This document shows positions 17,403 to 25,962 of a DNA stretch of 64,000 nt, in pieces (the stretch's first letter is position 1; each line of letters begins with the position of its first letter). The stretch is from VRUE01 sp963837735 (lineage in GTDB: Bacteria > Actinomycetota > Thermoleophilia > Solirubrobacterales > 70-9): the NCBI GenBank assembly GCA_963837735.1, contig CAWIOM010000011.1, forward strand, positions 160,686-224,685, read 5' to 3'. Both the position numbers and the translations under genes were made by a program. The notes beneath the pieces are model-generated. The model made no database searches. It had not been told where the DNA came from and saw only the letters and a list, made by a program, of their open reading frames with translations.

Positions 17403-17690
17403 GTGATCGACAGGGCACAGGTTCTGCACGTGGCGAGACTGGCGCGTCTGCGGCTCGGCGACGAGGAGGTCGAGCGGATGGCGGGTGAGCTCTCGGGGAT
17501 CCTCGAGCACGTCGACCGGATCTCGACCCTCGACCTCGAGGGAATCGAGCCGACGTCGCACGTGGTCGAGTTGGAGAACGTCCTGCGCCCCGATGAGCCC
17601 AGGCCGAGCTGGCCGCGAGAGAAGATGCTCGAGTCGGCGCCCGACCCTGCCGACGGGGCGTTTCGCGCCCCCTCCCCGCAGGCCGAATGA
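17403..17690 (+). CDS. gatC: Aspartyl/glutamyl-tRNA amidotransferase subunit C
   Basis: 95-residue GatC, which ties GatA to GatB. N-terminal VLHVARLARLRLGDEEVERM and ILEHVDRISTLDLEGIEPTSHV, then VLRPDEPRPSWPREKMLESAPD, are family hallmarks. GTG 17403 chosen from the TAGAAT box and the family length. Its stop overlaps the gatA start (ATGA). Confidence 0.95.
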   Translation: MIDRAQVLHVARLARLRLGDEEVERMAGELSGILEHVDRISTLDLEGIEPTSHVVELENVLRPDEPRPSWPREKMLESAPDPADGAFRAPSPQAE

Positions 17691-19135
17691 GCAGCGATCT
17701 CCTCAACCTCACCGTTGCCGAGGCGGTCGCCGAGATCGCCACAGGCCGGGTCTCCGCCGAGGAGTACCACGACGCCTGGCGCGCCGCCGCCGCCGCCGAT
17801 GAGCTCAATGCCTACCTCTGCGCCGTCGAGGACAGCGGGCGCTACGAGATCTCGGCGGGCCCGCTGCGCGGGATCCCGGTCGCCGTCAAGGACATCTTCT
17901 GCACCGAGGGCACGCCGACGACCGCCGGCTCGAAGATCCTCGCGGGCTACCGGCCGCCCTACACGGCGGCCGCCGTCCGCCGGCTCGACGCGGCCGGCGC
18001 CAGGGTGCTCGGCAAGACCAACATGGACGAGTTCGCGATGGGCTCCTCGAACGAGAACTCGGCATTCGGGCCGGTCCTCAATCCCTGGGACCGGACCCGC
18101 GTCCCGGGCGGCTCCTCGGGCGGCTCGGCCGCGGTCGTCGCCGGCGGTCTCGCTCCCTGCGCGATCGGCACCGACACCGGCGGCTCGATCCGCCAGCCGG
18201 CGGCGCTCTGCGGGATCGTCGGCCTGAAGCCGACCTACGGGGCGATCTCGCGCTACGGGATGATCGCCTTCGCCTCCTCGCTCGACCAGTGCGGGCCGCT
18301 GACCCGCGACGTCACCGACGCGGCGCTGCTGCTCTCTGCGATGCAGGGGCGCGACCCCTGCGACTCGACATCGGTGGGGATCGAGGGCGGGGTTGAGGCG
18401 CCCGGCCGCGAGGACCTCCGAGGCCTGCGCTTCGGCGTCCCCGGCGAGCTCGGCGAGGACTCGGTCGACGCGGGCGTGCGCGCCGTCTTCGAGGCGACCC
18501 TGAAGCGGATCGAGGAGCTCGGGGGCGAGATCGCCGAGGTTGCCCTCCCGCACGCCGAGCACGGCATCTCCGCCTACTACGTGATCGCCCCGGCCGAGGC
18601 GTCCTCGAACCTGGCCCGCTACGACGGGGTCCGCTACGGGATGCGCGCCGAGCAGGCGGGCGACCTGGTGACGATGTACGAGGAGACCAGGGCGGAGGGC
18701 TTCGGCGAGGAGGTCAAGCGGCGGATCATGCTCGGCACCTACGCGCTCTCCTCCGGCTATTACGAGGCCTACTACGGCCAGGCCCAGAAGGTCCGAACCA
18801 AGATCGCCCAGGACTTCGACGCCGCCTTCGCCGATGTCGACCTCGTGGTCACGCCGACATCTCCCTCGGTCGCCTTCGGCCTCGGCGAGAAAACCGCCGA
18901 CCCGCTGGCGATGTACATGAACGACTTCTTCACGGTGCCGATGTCGCTCGCCGGGATCCCCGCGATCTCGATCCCCGCCGGGCTCGCCGAGCCGCAGGGG
19001 GGAGGCCCGCAGCTGCCGGTCGGCTTCCAGATCGCCGCCCCCGCCTTCGCCGAGCAGAGGCTGCTCGAGGCGGCCTTCGCCCTCGAGGGCGCGATCGGGT
19101 TCGACGCCAAGCCGGAGGGAGTGGGCGGTGGCTGA
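17687..19135 (+). CDS. gatA: Aspartyl/glutamyl-tRNA amidotransferase subunit A
   Basis: Amidase-signature subunit releasing ammonia from glutamine; 482 residues. Ser-cisSer-Lys triad is visible: Lys in VAVKDIFCTEG (about residue 66), Ser pair in PGGSSGGSAAVVAGG (about 139-146) and TDTGGSIRQPAALCG. The C-terminal part is normal. Translationally coupled to gatC (ATGA) and gatB (8-bp overlap). Confidence 0.97.
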   Translation: MSSDLLNLTVAEAVAEIATGRVSAEEYHDAWRAAAAADELNAYLCAVEDSGRYEISAGPLRGIPVAVKDIFCTEGTPTTAGSKILAGYRPPYTAAAVRRLDAAGARVLGKTNMDEFAMGSSNENSAFGPVLNPWDRTRVPGGSSGGSAAVVAGGLAPCAIGTDTGGSIRQPAALCGIVGLKPTYGAISRYGMIAFASSLDQCGPLTRDVTDAALLLSAMQGRDPCDSTSVGIEGGVEAPGREDLRGLRFGVPGELGEDSVDAGVRAVFEATLKRIEELGGEIAEVALPHAEHGISAYYVIAPAEASSNLARYDGVRYGMRAEQAGDLVTMYEETRAEGFGEEVKRRIMLGTYALSSGYYEAYYGQAQKVRTKIAQDFDAAFADVDLVVTPTSPSVAFGLGEKTADPLAMYMNDFFTVPMSLAGIPAISIPAGLAEPQGGGPQLPVGFQIAAPAFAEQRLLEAAFALEGAIGFDAKPEGVGGG

Positions 19136-20561
19136 GCTGGAGGCGGTGATCGGGCTGGAGATCCACGTCCAGCTCTCGACGAGAACGAAGATGTTCTGCG
19201 GCTGCGCGCTCTCCTTCGGCGACGAGCCCAACGTCCATACCTGCCCGATCTGCCTCGCCCACCCCGGAGTCCTGCCGGTCCCCAACGAAGAGGCGATCCT
19301 CTACGCGCTGAAGATCGGCACGGCGCTCGGCTGCGAGGTGGCGCCGCGCTCGATCTTCCACCGCAAGAACTACTTCTATCCCGACAACCCGAAGGCCTAC
19401 CAGATCAGCCAGTACGACATCCCGATCTGCTCGGGGGGCCGGCTCGGGGACGTCCGCATCCATCGCGCTCACCTCGAGGAGGACGCGGCGAAGATGATCC
19501 ACGTCGGCGAGTCGGGCCGGATCCACGGCTCCGGCGCCTCGCTGGTCGACTTCAACCGCGGCGGCACCCCCCTGGTCGAGATCGTCACCGAGCCCGACCT
19601 GCGCTCGGCGGCGGAGGCCGCGGCCTGGGCGCGGCTGTTGCGCGAGACGGTCCGCCAGCTCGACGTCTCCGACGTCAACATGGAGGAGGGCAGCCTGCGC
19701 GTCGACGCCAACGTCTCGGTGCGCCCCGCGGGCAGCACCGAGCTGGGCACGAAGACCGAGCTCAAGAACATGAACAGCTTCCGCTTTCTCGAGCGCGGGG
19801 TCGAGGCGGAGCTCGCCCGCCAACGCGGGCTGATCGAAGCGGGCGGCGAGGTCGAGCAGGAGACCCTTCACTTCGACCCCGGCGACGGGACCCTGACCTC
19901 CTTGCGTTCGAAGGAGGAGGCGCACGACTACCGCTACTTCCCCGAGCCCGACCTCGTGCCCCTGGCGCCGACCGAGGCGATGATCCAGGCCGCCCGCGAC
20001 TCGCTTCCCGAGCTGCCCGCGGCCCGGATCGAGCGCTACGAAGGGCTTGGCCTGGCTACCGAGACGGCGAGCCTGTTGGCCGCCGACCCGGAGACCGCCG
20101 CCTATTTCGAACAGGTGGACGGCGTCGCCGGGGCGGAGCCCAAGGTCGTCGCCAACTGGGTCACCGGAGAGCTCGCCGCGGCGCTGCGCCAGGCCGGGGG
20201 AGAGGCGATGGCGGCCGATTCCAAGGTCCGGCCCGAGCAGCTCGCCGCCCTGATCGCCCTTGTCCAGGAGAAGAAGATCTCCCACGGCAGCGGCAAGAGC
20301 GTGCTGGCGAAACTGGTCGCCGAGGGCGGCGATCCGGAAGAGATCGTCGAGCGCGAGGGCCTTGCCCAGATCTCGGACAGCGTCGAGCTCGACTCGATCG
20401 TCGAGGCGGCGATCGAGGCCAACCCCGAGGCCGCCGAGCAGATCCGCGGCGGCAACGGCAAGGCGATCGGCGCGATCGTCGGCTTCGTGATGAAGGAGAC
20501 CAAGGGCCGCGCCGACGGCGGCGAGGTCAACCGCCTGATCAAGGAGAAACTCGGCGCGTAA
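19128..20561 (+). CDS. gatB: Aspartyl/glutamyl-tRNA amidotransferase subunit B
   Basis: Kinase-like subunit activating Glu-tRNA(Gln)/Asp-tRNA(Asn); 477 residues. GLEIHVQLSTRTKMFCGC at the N-terminus, the Cys pair of a zinc site (CGC and CPICLAHPG), KNYFYPDNPKAYQISQYD, DFNRGGTPLVEIV and the C-terminal YqeY-like tail domain (EAAIEANPEAAEQIRGGNGKAIGAIVGFVMKETKG). GTG start overlaps gatA. A strong hairpin (20568-20610) begins 6 nt after the stop. Confidence 0.97.
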   Translation: MAELEAVIGLEIHVQLSTRTKMFCGCALSFGDEPNVHTCPICLAHPGVLPVPNEEAILYALKIGTALGCEVAPRSIFHRKNYFYPDNPKAYQISQYDIPICSGGRLGDVRIHRAHLEEDAAKMIHVGESGRIHGSGASLVDFNRGGTPLVEIVTEPDLRSAAEAAAWARLLRETVRQLDVSDVNMEEGSLRVDANVSVRPAGSTELGTKTELKNMNSFRFLERGVEAELARQRGLIEAGGEVEQETLHFDPGDGTLTSLRSKEEAHDYRYFPEPDLVPLAPTEAMIQAARDSLPELPAARIERYEGLGLATETASLLAADPETAAYFEQVDGVAGAEPKVVANWVTGELAAALRQAGGEAMAADSKVRPEQLAALIALVQEKKISHGSGKSVLAKLVAEGGDPEEIVEREGLAQISDSVELDSIVEAAIEANPEAAEQIRGGNGKAIGAIVGFVMKETKGRADGGEVNRLIKEKLGA

Positions 20562-20567
20562 CACCGC

Positions 20568-20610
20568 GAGAGCGCAGTTCTTCCCGCTATGCGGGCAAAA
20601 GTGCGCTCTC
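20568..20610 (+). terminator. Structured 3' hairpin after gatB (family 2)
   Basis: Outer stem GAGAGCGCA/TGCGCTCTC (9 bp, perfect) around an inner stem CCCGC-TAT-GCGGG with an adjoining CAAAAG. The inner part resembles the hairpin after menC (35355-35392) while the outer stem differs but is again self-complementary. It begins 6 nt after the gatB stop and lacks a U-tract. Confidence 0.65.
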
Positions 20611-20634
20611 ACCGAGGGATGTCGTTGGATTCGG

Positions 20635-20661
20635 CACTTTGTAACACGGTGTCACAAAGTG
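20635..20661 (+). promoter_or_regulatory. 27-bp palindromic operator before ndh
   Basis: CACTTTGT-A-ACAC-G-GTGT-C-ACAAAGTG, symmetrical about 20648 with one mismatched pair. It ends 1 bp before the TAACTT -10 box of the NADH dehydrogenase, so a bound dimer would block polymerase. The form suits a TetR-type repressor; the regulator is not in the window. Confidence 0.7.
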
Positions 20662-20662
20662 C

Positions 20663-20668
20663 TAACTT
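20663..20668 (+). promoter_or_regulatory. -10 box TAACTT for ndh
   Basis: Six bases before ATG 20675; leaderless spacing. Directly abuts the palindromic operator. Confidence 0.5.
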
Positions 20669-20674
20669 GAGGGC

Positions 20675-22012
20675 ATGGCTTGGAATGTGGTCATCGCCGG
20701 TGGTGGATTCGGAGGGGCGATGGCGGCGCGGGAGCTGGAGCGGATCGTCCCGAAGCAATCGACGCGGCTGACGCTCGTAAACGACGTCAACTTCATGCTC
20801 TACACGCCGTTCCTGCCCGAGGCGGCGGCCGGGACGCTGGAGCCGCGGCACGTGGTGACGCCGCTGCGCGAGATCCTCGATCGCACCTACCTGAGACTGG
20901 GCGCGATCGAGGCCCACGACCCGGGCGCCCGCACGGTCCGCCTGCGCAGCCGCGACGGCGAGGCCGAGGATCTGCCCTACGACCAGCTTCTGCTCGCCCT
21001 CGGCTCTGTCTCGCGGGTCCTGCCGGTCCCCGGCCTCGAGGAGCACGCGATCGGCTTCAAAACGCTCGCCGACGCGATATGGCTGCGCAACCACGTGATC
21101 GAGACGCTCGAGGCCGCCAACGCGACCGACGACCCGGCAAGACGCGACGAGCTGCTCTCCTACGTCTTCGTCGGCGGCGGCTACGCCGGCCTCGAGGCGC
21201 TGGCGGAGCTCCAGGACTTCGCCGCCGACGCGATCGAGAGCTACCCGCGCGCCCGGCTTCACGGGATGCGCTGGGTTCTGGTCGAGGCCGCCGACCGCGT
21301 CCTCCCCGAGATCGACGCCGAGCTCGCCGAGTACGCACTGCGCGAGCTCCGCGGCCGCGGCATCGATATCCGCCTCGGCACGACTCTCGAGCAGGTGAGC
21401 GCCGCTTCGGCACGACTCTCGACCGGGGAGACGCTGCCGACCCGGACCGTGGTCTGGACCGCCGGCGTGTCGCCGAGCCCGAGCCTGCGAGAGCTCTCGG
21501 TGCCGCTCGACGAGCGCGGCCGGGTCCCGGTCGACGACCACCTGCGGGTCCAGGGCATGGACTCGGTCTGGGCGATCGGCGACTGCGCAGCCGCCCCCGA
21601 CCCGCGCGGCGGCCTCTGCCCGCCGACCGCGCAGCACGCGGTCCGCCAGGGCCCCGTCGCCGCCCGCAACATCGCCGCCGAGCTCGGGATCGGCACGCCG
21701 GAGCGGTTCGCCTACCGCGGTAGCGCAGCCTTCGTCAACCTCGGTCGCTACAAGGCGGTCGGCCGGGTCGGCGGCCGCACCTTCCGCGGCTTCCCCGCCT
21801 GGTGGATGGCGCGCAGCTACCACATGAGCCAGATCCCGGGCGTCGCCCGAAAGGCCCGCGCGGTGATCGACTGGACGGCAAGCCTGCCCTTTCGACGCGA
21901 CCTCTCCGAGGTCGGGTCGATCGGACACCCGAAGCCGCTGGGAGAGACAATGGAGCCGTGGGATTCGAGTATCTCTTCATCGCCTTCACCTTCGGCCTCG
22001 CCACGGCGGTAA
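20675..22012 (+). CDS. ndh: Type II NADH:quinone oxidoreductase
   Basis: Non-proton-pumping NADH dehydrogenase on the cytoplasmic membrane face, 445 residues. FAD-binding VVIAGGGFGGAMAARELE at the N-terminus, NAD-binding VFVGGGYAGLEALAEL (about 168-183), and the third glycine-motif region VWAIGDCAAAPDPRG; the C-terminal amphipathic/membrane part includes FRGFPAWWMARSYHM. Menaquinone made by the men genes at 32-40 kb is the likely acceptor. The last ~18 residues (Ser/Pro-rich) overlap the next gene by 55 bp and may reflect a lost stop. A 27-bp palindrome in the promoter suggests repression. Confidence 0.92.
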   Translation: MAWNVVIAGGGFGGAMAARELERIVPKQSTRLTLVNDVNFMLYTPFLPEAAAGTLEPRHVVTPLREILDRTYLRLGAIEAHDPGARTVRLRSRDGEAEDLPYDQLLLALGSVSRVLPVPGLEEHAIGFKTLADAIWLRNHVIETLEAANATDDPARRDELLSYVFVGGGYAGLEALAELQDFAADAIESYPRARLHGMRWVLVEAADRVLPEIDAELAEYALRELRGRGIDIRLGTTLEQVSAASARLSTGETLPTRTVVWTAGVSPSPSLRELSVPLDERGRVPVDDHLRVQGMDSVWAIGDCAAAPDPRGGLCPPTAQHAVRQGPVAARNIAAELGIGTPERFAYRGSAAFVNLGRYKAVGRVGGRTFRGFPAWWMARSYHMSQIPGVARKARAVIDWTASLPFRRDLSEVGSIGHPKPLGETMEPWDSSISSSPSPSASPRR

Positions 22013-22248
22013 TCGGCCGCGCCAAGGGCAGCTCCTTCTGGCTCTGGCTGCTGATCGGCACGATCCTGCCCCTCCTGGGCCTGATCGCGGTGATCCTCTA
22101 CCGGTCGGAGAAGGACGAACCCGAACGCCAGTGCCCGAACTGCCACAAGGCGGTGAAGCTCTACGTCCAGGTCTGCCCACGCTGCGGCATGGACCTATAT
22201 CTGCCGAATCCGGCTGAGGTCCGGCATCCGGGTGTCGATAATGGCTAG
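21958..22248 (+). CDS. Small membrane protein with C-terminal zinc ribbon
   Basis: 96 residues. Two hydrophobic segments (EYLFIAFTFGLATAVIG and FWLWLLIGTILPLLGLIAVILY) are followed by a zinc-ribbon CPNCHKAVKLYVQVCPRCG, as seen in many small actinobacterial membrane proteins. GTG 21958 lies inside the ndh 3' end, preceded by GGAGA-type sequence, so it is probably co-transcribed with ndh. Role unknown. Confidence 0.75.
   Translation: MGFEYLFIAFTFGLATAVIGRAKGSSFWLWLLIGTILPLLGLIAVILYRSEKDEPERQCPNCHKAVKLYVQVCPRCGMDLYLPNPAEVRHPGVDNG
22237..22242 (+). promoter_or_regulatory. -10 box GATAAT before the secreted dehydrogenase
   Basis: GATAAT is six bases before GTG 22249, with the preceding gene's stop in between; leaderless spacing. 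Confidence 0.45.
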
Positions 22249-23890
22249 GTGCCCAGAATTGCGCTCAGCCTCGGATTCGCGGTACTGCTCGCCTCTCTGG
22301 CCGCGAGCGGGGCGGGCGCCGCAACGCTGAAATCGATCGGCACCTTCAACCAGCCGACCTACGTCACCTCCGACCCCGAGGACTCCTCGCGAATCCTGGT
22401 CGTGGAGCGCCAGGGCCGCGTCGTCGAAGTCGCCGGCGGTGGAGCGCCGACCCTGTACGCCGACCTCACCGACTACGTCACCTGCTGCGCCGGTGAGCGC
22501 GGCCTGCTCTCGATCGCGCCGGCGCCGGATTTCCACGCGAGCGGCCTCTTCTACGCCGCCTACACGGGCAAGCCGGCGGCGGGAGGTGCCGAAGGCGACA
22601 TCCATGTCGACGCCTTCGTCGCCGACGCCAATGGCAACGTCACCCGCACGCAGATCATCGCGATCGGCCACACGCCCGAATCGAACCACAACGGCGGCCA
22701 GCTCCAGTTCGGCCCCGATGGCCACCTCTACATCTCGACCGGCGACGGGGGCGGCGGCGGCGACCCCTTCGAAACGGGGCAGGATCGCGACGCCCTGCTC
22801 GGCAAGATCCTCCGCATCGATCCACATCCCGGCTCGACACCGGCCTACACGATTCCCGCCGGAAATCCCTTCGCCGGGGCCACCCTCGGTGCCGACGAGA
22901 TCTGGGCCTACGGGCTGCGAAACCCCTGGCGCTTCTCCTTCGACAGCCTCACCGGCGACCTGGCGATCGCCGACGTCGGCCAGGGGGCCCGCGAGGAGGT
23001 CGACCTGGCGCCGAGCCCGTCGGCCGGGACGGTCGGCGGCGCCGGAGTCGACTACGGATGGAGCTGCCGGGAGGGCTTCCTCGCCTACTCGAGCCCGGCC
23101 GCCAACTGCGAGGGCGCCGGCGGCTTCACCGAACCTGTCTTCGACTACCCGCACTCAGGCGCCGCGCCGGGCGCCGCCCACGGTTGCGCAATCACCGGCG
23201 GCTACGTCGTCCGCGACCCCAGTCTCACCGACCTCTACGGCCGCTACGTCTACGCCGACTACTGCGCCGGAGAGATCCGCTCGCTCGTCCTGCCGGGACT
23301 CGGCGAAAGCGCCGCCGGCGACGACCGCTCCGCCGGGATCACGACACCCACCCCGAACCCGACCTCCTTTGGCGAAGACTCGTGCCACCGGATCTACGTC
23401 GCCTCGGGCAGCAGGTCTCCGCTTCGAGGCGCGACGATCCGGCGTCCGAGTGCCCTGGCCGAAGAAGCGCCGGCGGCGCGGACCCCGCGGAGGAATCGGT
23501 GCCGGCGCCGGAGAGCTCGCGAGGCCGGCGGCTGCGCCGGAGGCAGGCGCCGGGGAACGGCGACTGGCGGGGCGCGTGTTCCGCGGGCCGAGGGCATCAC
23601 GTCTGTACTGCGGGACGAGACGCCGCCGCGGCCGCCTCCTCATCGTCGTGCACGTTGCGCCCTGTTCGGGATGGAACGGCGAGGGGGTACGGCTCGGCCG
23701 CGGCGGCAGGCCGGTCGGAAGGAGGCGCCTCGACCGACGGTGCGCGGACGATCTTCCGTCTCCCCGCGCCCGAGCCGGGAACGGCGACCTTCAGGGCGCG
23801 GGTCGGGACGAGGACGCCAGAGGGATGCTGCGGTCGGACCGATTGGTCATCTCGACCGCGCGGCTGAGGCCCCTGAGTCAGTCTCCTTCG
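22249..23890 (+). CDS. Secreted PQQ-dependent sugar dehydrogenase-like beta-propeller (3' third frame-disrupted)
   Basis: Signal peptide MPRIALSLGFAVLLASLAASGAGA, then the soluble glucose/sorbosone dehydrogenase fold: TYVTSDPEDSSRILVVERQGRV, GLLSIAPAPDF, PESNHNGGQLQFGPDGHLYISTGDGG, YGLRNPWRFSFD and DVGQGAREEVD are classic. The propeller is readable to about 23405. After that the frame changes several times (extra bases near 23413 and 23430, more beyond); fragments such as SDRLVISTARL suggest a C-terminal beta-sandwich ending near 23870-23900. The 3' end is therefore approximate. Substrate and cofactor are not confirmed. Confidence 0.8.
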
Positions 23891-24895
23891 ATGATCGGAT
23901 CCGCGGTGTAGGAGAGATGGGTTCCGTCCGGAGACCAGGCGAGGTTCCGGACCTCCTGGTGGGGGAAATCGGCAATCGTCTCGGCGCCGGAGCCGTCGGG
24001 GTGGACGCGCCGGACCTCGCCTTCGTAGGTCGAGTAGGCGATCCAGCGCCCGTCAGGGGTCCAGGCCGGGGGCCCGCCGATCACCTCCTCGCCGCCAAGT
24101 CGGCTCAGGCGGCCGCCGCCGGCCGGGATCTCGTAGAGCCGGGTACGGAGATCGCCGTGGGCGGTGGCGGCCAGGGCGATCGTCCGTGCCGTCCGGTGAC
24201 CAGGAGGCTTCGCCGCTTGCAGCGGTCAACCGCCTCGGGTTCGAGCCGTCGACGCCCACCAGCCAGGTTCCGCTCGGCCGCCCGCGCCGGCCCGAGAGGC
24301 TGAAGACGATCGTCCTGCCATCCGGTGAGACGTGTGGGTATCTCTCTTCGCCGGGCAGGTCGAGGATTCGCCTGGGCCTGGAGCCCAGGCTCGCCTTCGT
24401 CCACAGCGCGGGGCGCGGCCCGACGGGGCCATGGCCGATTTGGAAGTAGAGGTAGGTCGTGGCGAAGACCATCGGCCAACCGCCGGGAGACCAGGCCAGG
24501 CTTCCGGCATGGGTGCCGAGCGGGGCAAAGCGCGGCCGCGATCCCAGCCGGACGCTGCCGACGCGCTCGGTTCGGTCGGGCTTCTGGTGGGGTTCCTTGC
24601 TGAGGAAGAGGATCCGCCGGCCGTCGGCGGACCAGGCGATCCCGCGTGACGGCGTCTGGACTGGGATTCGGCGCTCCACCTTGCCGTCGGTGCCGACGAC
24701 CTCGATGCCGCCGCCGCCGACGCGGGCGATCGAGCCGCTGTCGGGCGCCCAGACACCACTCGTCTCGATCAGGGTCGCGTCGCCGCCCAATATCGCCGCG
24801 CCCGACTTCGAGGACCCGCAGCCGACCGCGCAGGCGAGCAGGATCGCGAAGACGAGGACGGCGGCCTGGCCGGTCCGCCCGGCCGCGGGCCTCAT
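23878..24895 (-). CDS. TolB-like beta-propeller lipoprotein (one frameshift)
   Basis: About 338 residues when one extra base near 24184 is removed. Signal peptide and lipobox (LLACAVGC) at the N-terminus, then WD40/TolB-like blades recognised by repeated WSADGRRILFLS, AWSPGGWPMVFA, HVSPDGRTIVFSLSG, SWSPDGT, AWTPDGRWIAYST and AWSPDGTHLSYTAD. ATG 24895 overlaps the stop of the upstream glycosyltransferase (ATGA), so the pair is translationally coupled. Probably an extracytoplasmic binding or scaffold protein. Confidence 0.82.
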
Positions 24896-25962
24896 CGCAG
24901 CCACGTCCGCACGATCGCGTTGGCGAAGCCGACGCCGTAGCGGAGGACCGCGGGCTTCTTCGAGTGCCCATGGAGGCGCTGCTCGACCGTGATCGGGACC
25001 TCCTTGGCGGGGATCCCGCGCTTGATCGCCTCGATCATGAACTCCGAGGTATGGAACTGCTCCTGGCGCAGGACGAGCTGGGGGAGGACCGTGGTGCGCA
25101 CGGCGCGGTAGCCGTTCGAGCAGTCGGTGACGTGGGTGCGGGTGATCAGCGAGACGAGGCGATTGAAGAAAACAATCCCGAGCTCGCGGGCGAAGTGGTT
25201 GCGATCGGCGCGACCGAGGACGCGGGAGCCGTGGGCCATGTCGACCTCGCCGTCGAGGATCGGCTTGACGAGGAGTTCCATCTCCGAGGGCAGGTGCTGG
25301 CCATCCGCGTCGAGGGTGACGACGATCTCGGCGCCCGATTCGACCATCAGCCGGTAGCCGGTCCGCAGCGCCGCGCCGCCGCCGCGGTTGGTGACGTGGC
25401 GGGCGACCGGCGAGCCGTGCTCGGCGGCGACGTCGCCGGTGCCGTCGCGGGAGCCGTCGTCGATGACCAGCGTCTGGGTCGGCACGCCGCAGACCTCCGC
25501 CGGCACCTGGTCGAGGACGTGACCGATGTTGTCGGCCTCGTTGTAGGCGGGGATGACGACGGCGACCTTCTCCCGGAAGCGAGCGGGGAGTTCCGCCTGG
25601 CGGAACTCCTCCCAGGCCAGGCCCTCGAGCGCTGCCGAGAGCTGCCGGGCGTTGCGGGCCGATTGCGAGAGCGCCCGCAGGATCAGCAGGAAGAGGATGA
25701 AGATCGCGAAGACCGCGAGGCCGAGGATGCGGCCGCCGTTGCCCTTTTCGAACGAGAACGTGGAGAGCAGCTGATCGGTGATTTCGGTCCCGGAGACGAT
25801 CGCCAGGCCGATGCCCGAGGCGAGCAGGATCAGGACGTCGACGTTGCGCAGCGAGCGCCTGCGGACGATCGCGTAGGCGATCAACGCCGCAGCGGCGAGC
25901 AGGCCGACGGCGCGCAGCGCGGTCAGCTCGGCGGGGAAGATGCCTGCTCTGACGAGGACCAT
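24892..25962 (-). CDS. DUF2304-GT2 glycosyltransferase fusion
   Basis: 356 residues. The N-terminal ~100 residues hold three hydrophobic segments of the DUF2304 type (LRAVGLLAAAALIAYAI, VDVLILLASGIGLAIVSG, ILGLAVFAIFILFLLILRALSQ). A family 2 glycosyltransferase follows: VAVVIPAYNEADNIGHVL, LVIDDGSRDGT, TLDADGQH (DxD), and SNGYRAVR, as in polyprenyl-phosphate mannosyl/glucosyl transferases. It probably loads a lipid-linked sugar used by the two downstream-acting GT-C enzymes. ATG 25962 lies 40 bp inside the preceding gene's 3' end. Confidence 0.87.
   Translation of the reverse strand: MVLVRAGIFPAELTALRAVGLLAAAALIAYAIVRRRSLRNVDVLILLASGIGLAIVSGTEITDQLLSTFSFEKGNGGRILGLAVFAIFILFLLILRALSQSARNARQLSAALEGLAWEEFRQAELPARFREKVAVVIPAYNEADNIGHVLDQVPAEVCGVPTQTLVIDDGSRDGTGDVAAEHGSPVARHVTNRGGGAALRTGYRLMVESGAEIVVTLDADGQHLPSEMELLVKPILDGEVDMAHGSRVLGRADRNHFARELGIVFFNRLVSLITRTHVTDCSNGYRAVRTTVLPQLVLRQEQFHTSEFMIEAIKRGIPAKEVPITVEQRLHGHSKKPAVLRYGVGFANAIVRTWLR

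Noticed and set aside
20568..20610. Classical Rho-independent terminator after gatB
   Set aside because: The stem is not followed by a U-tract, so I describe it only as a terminator-like 3' hairpin.
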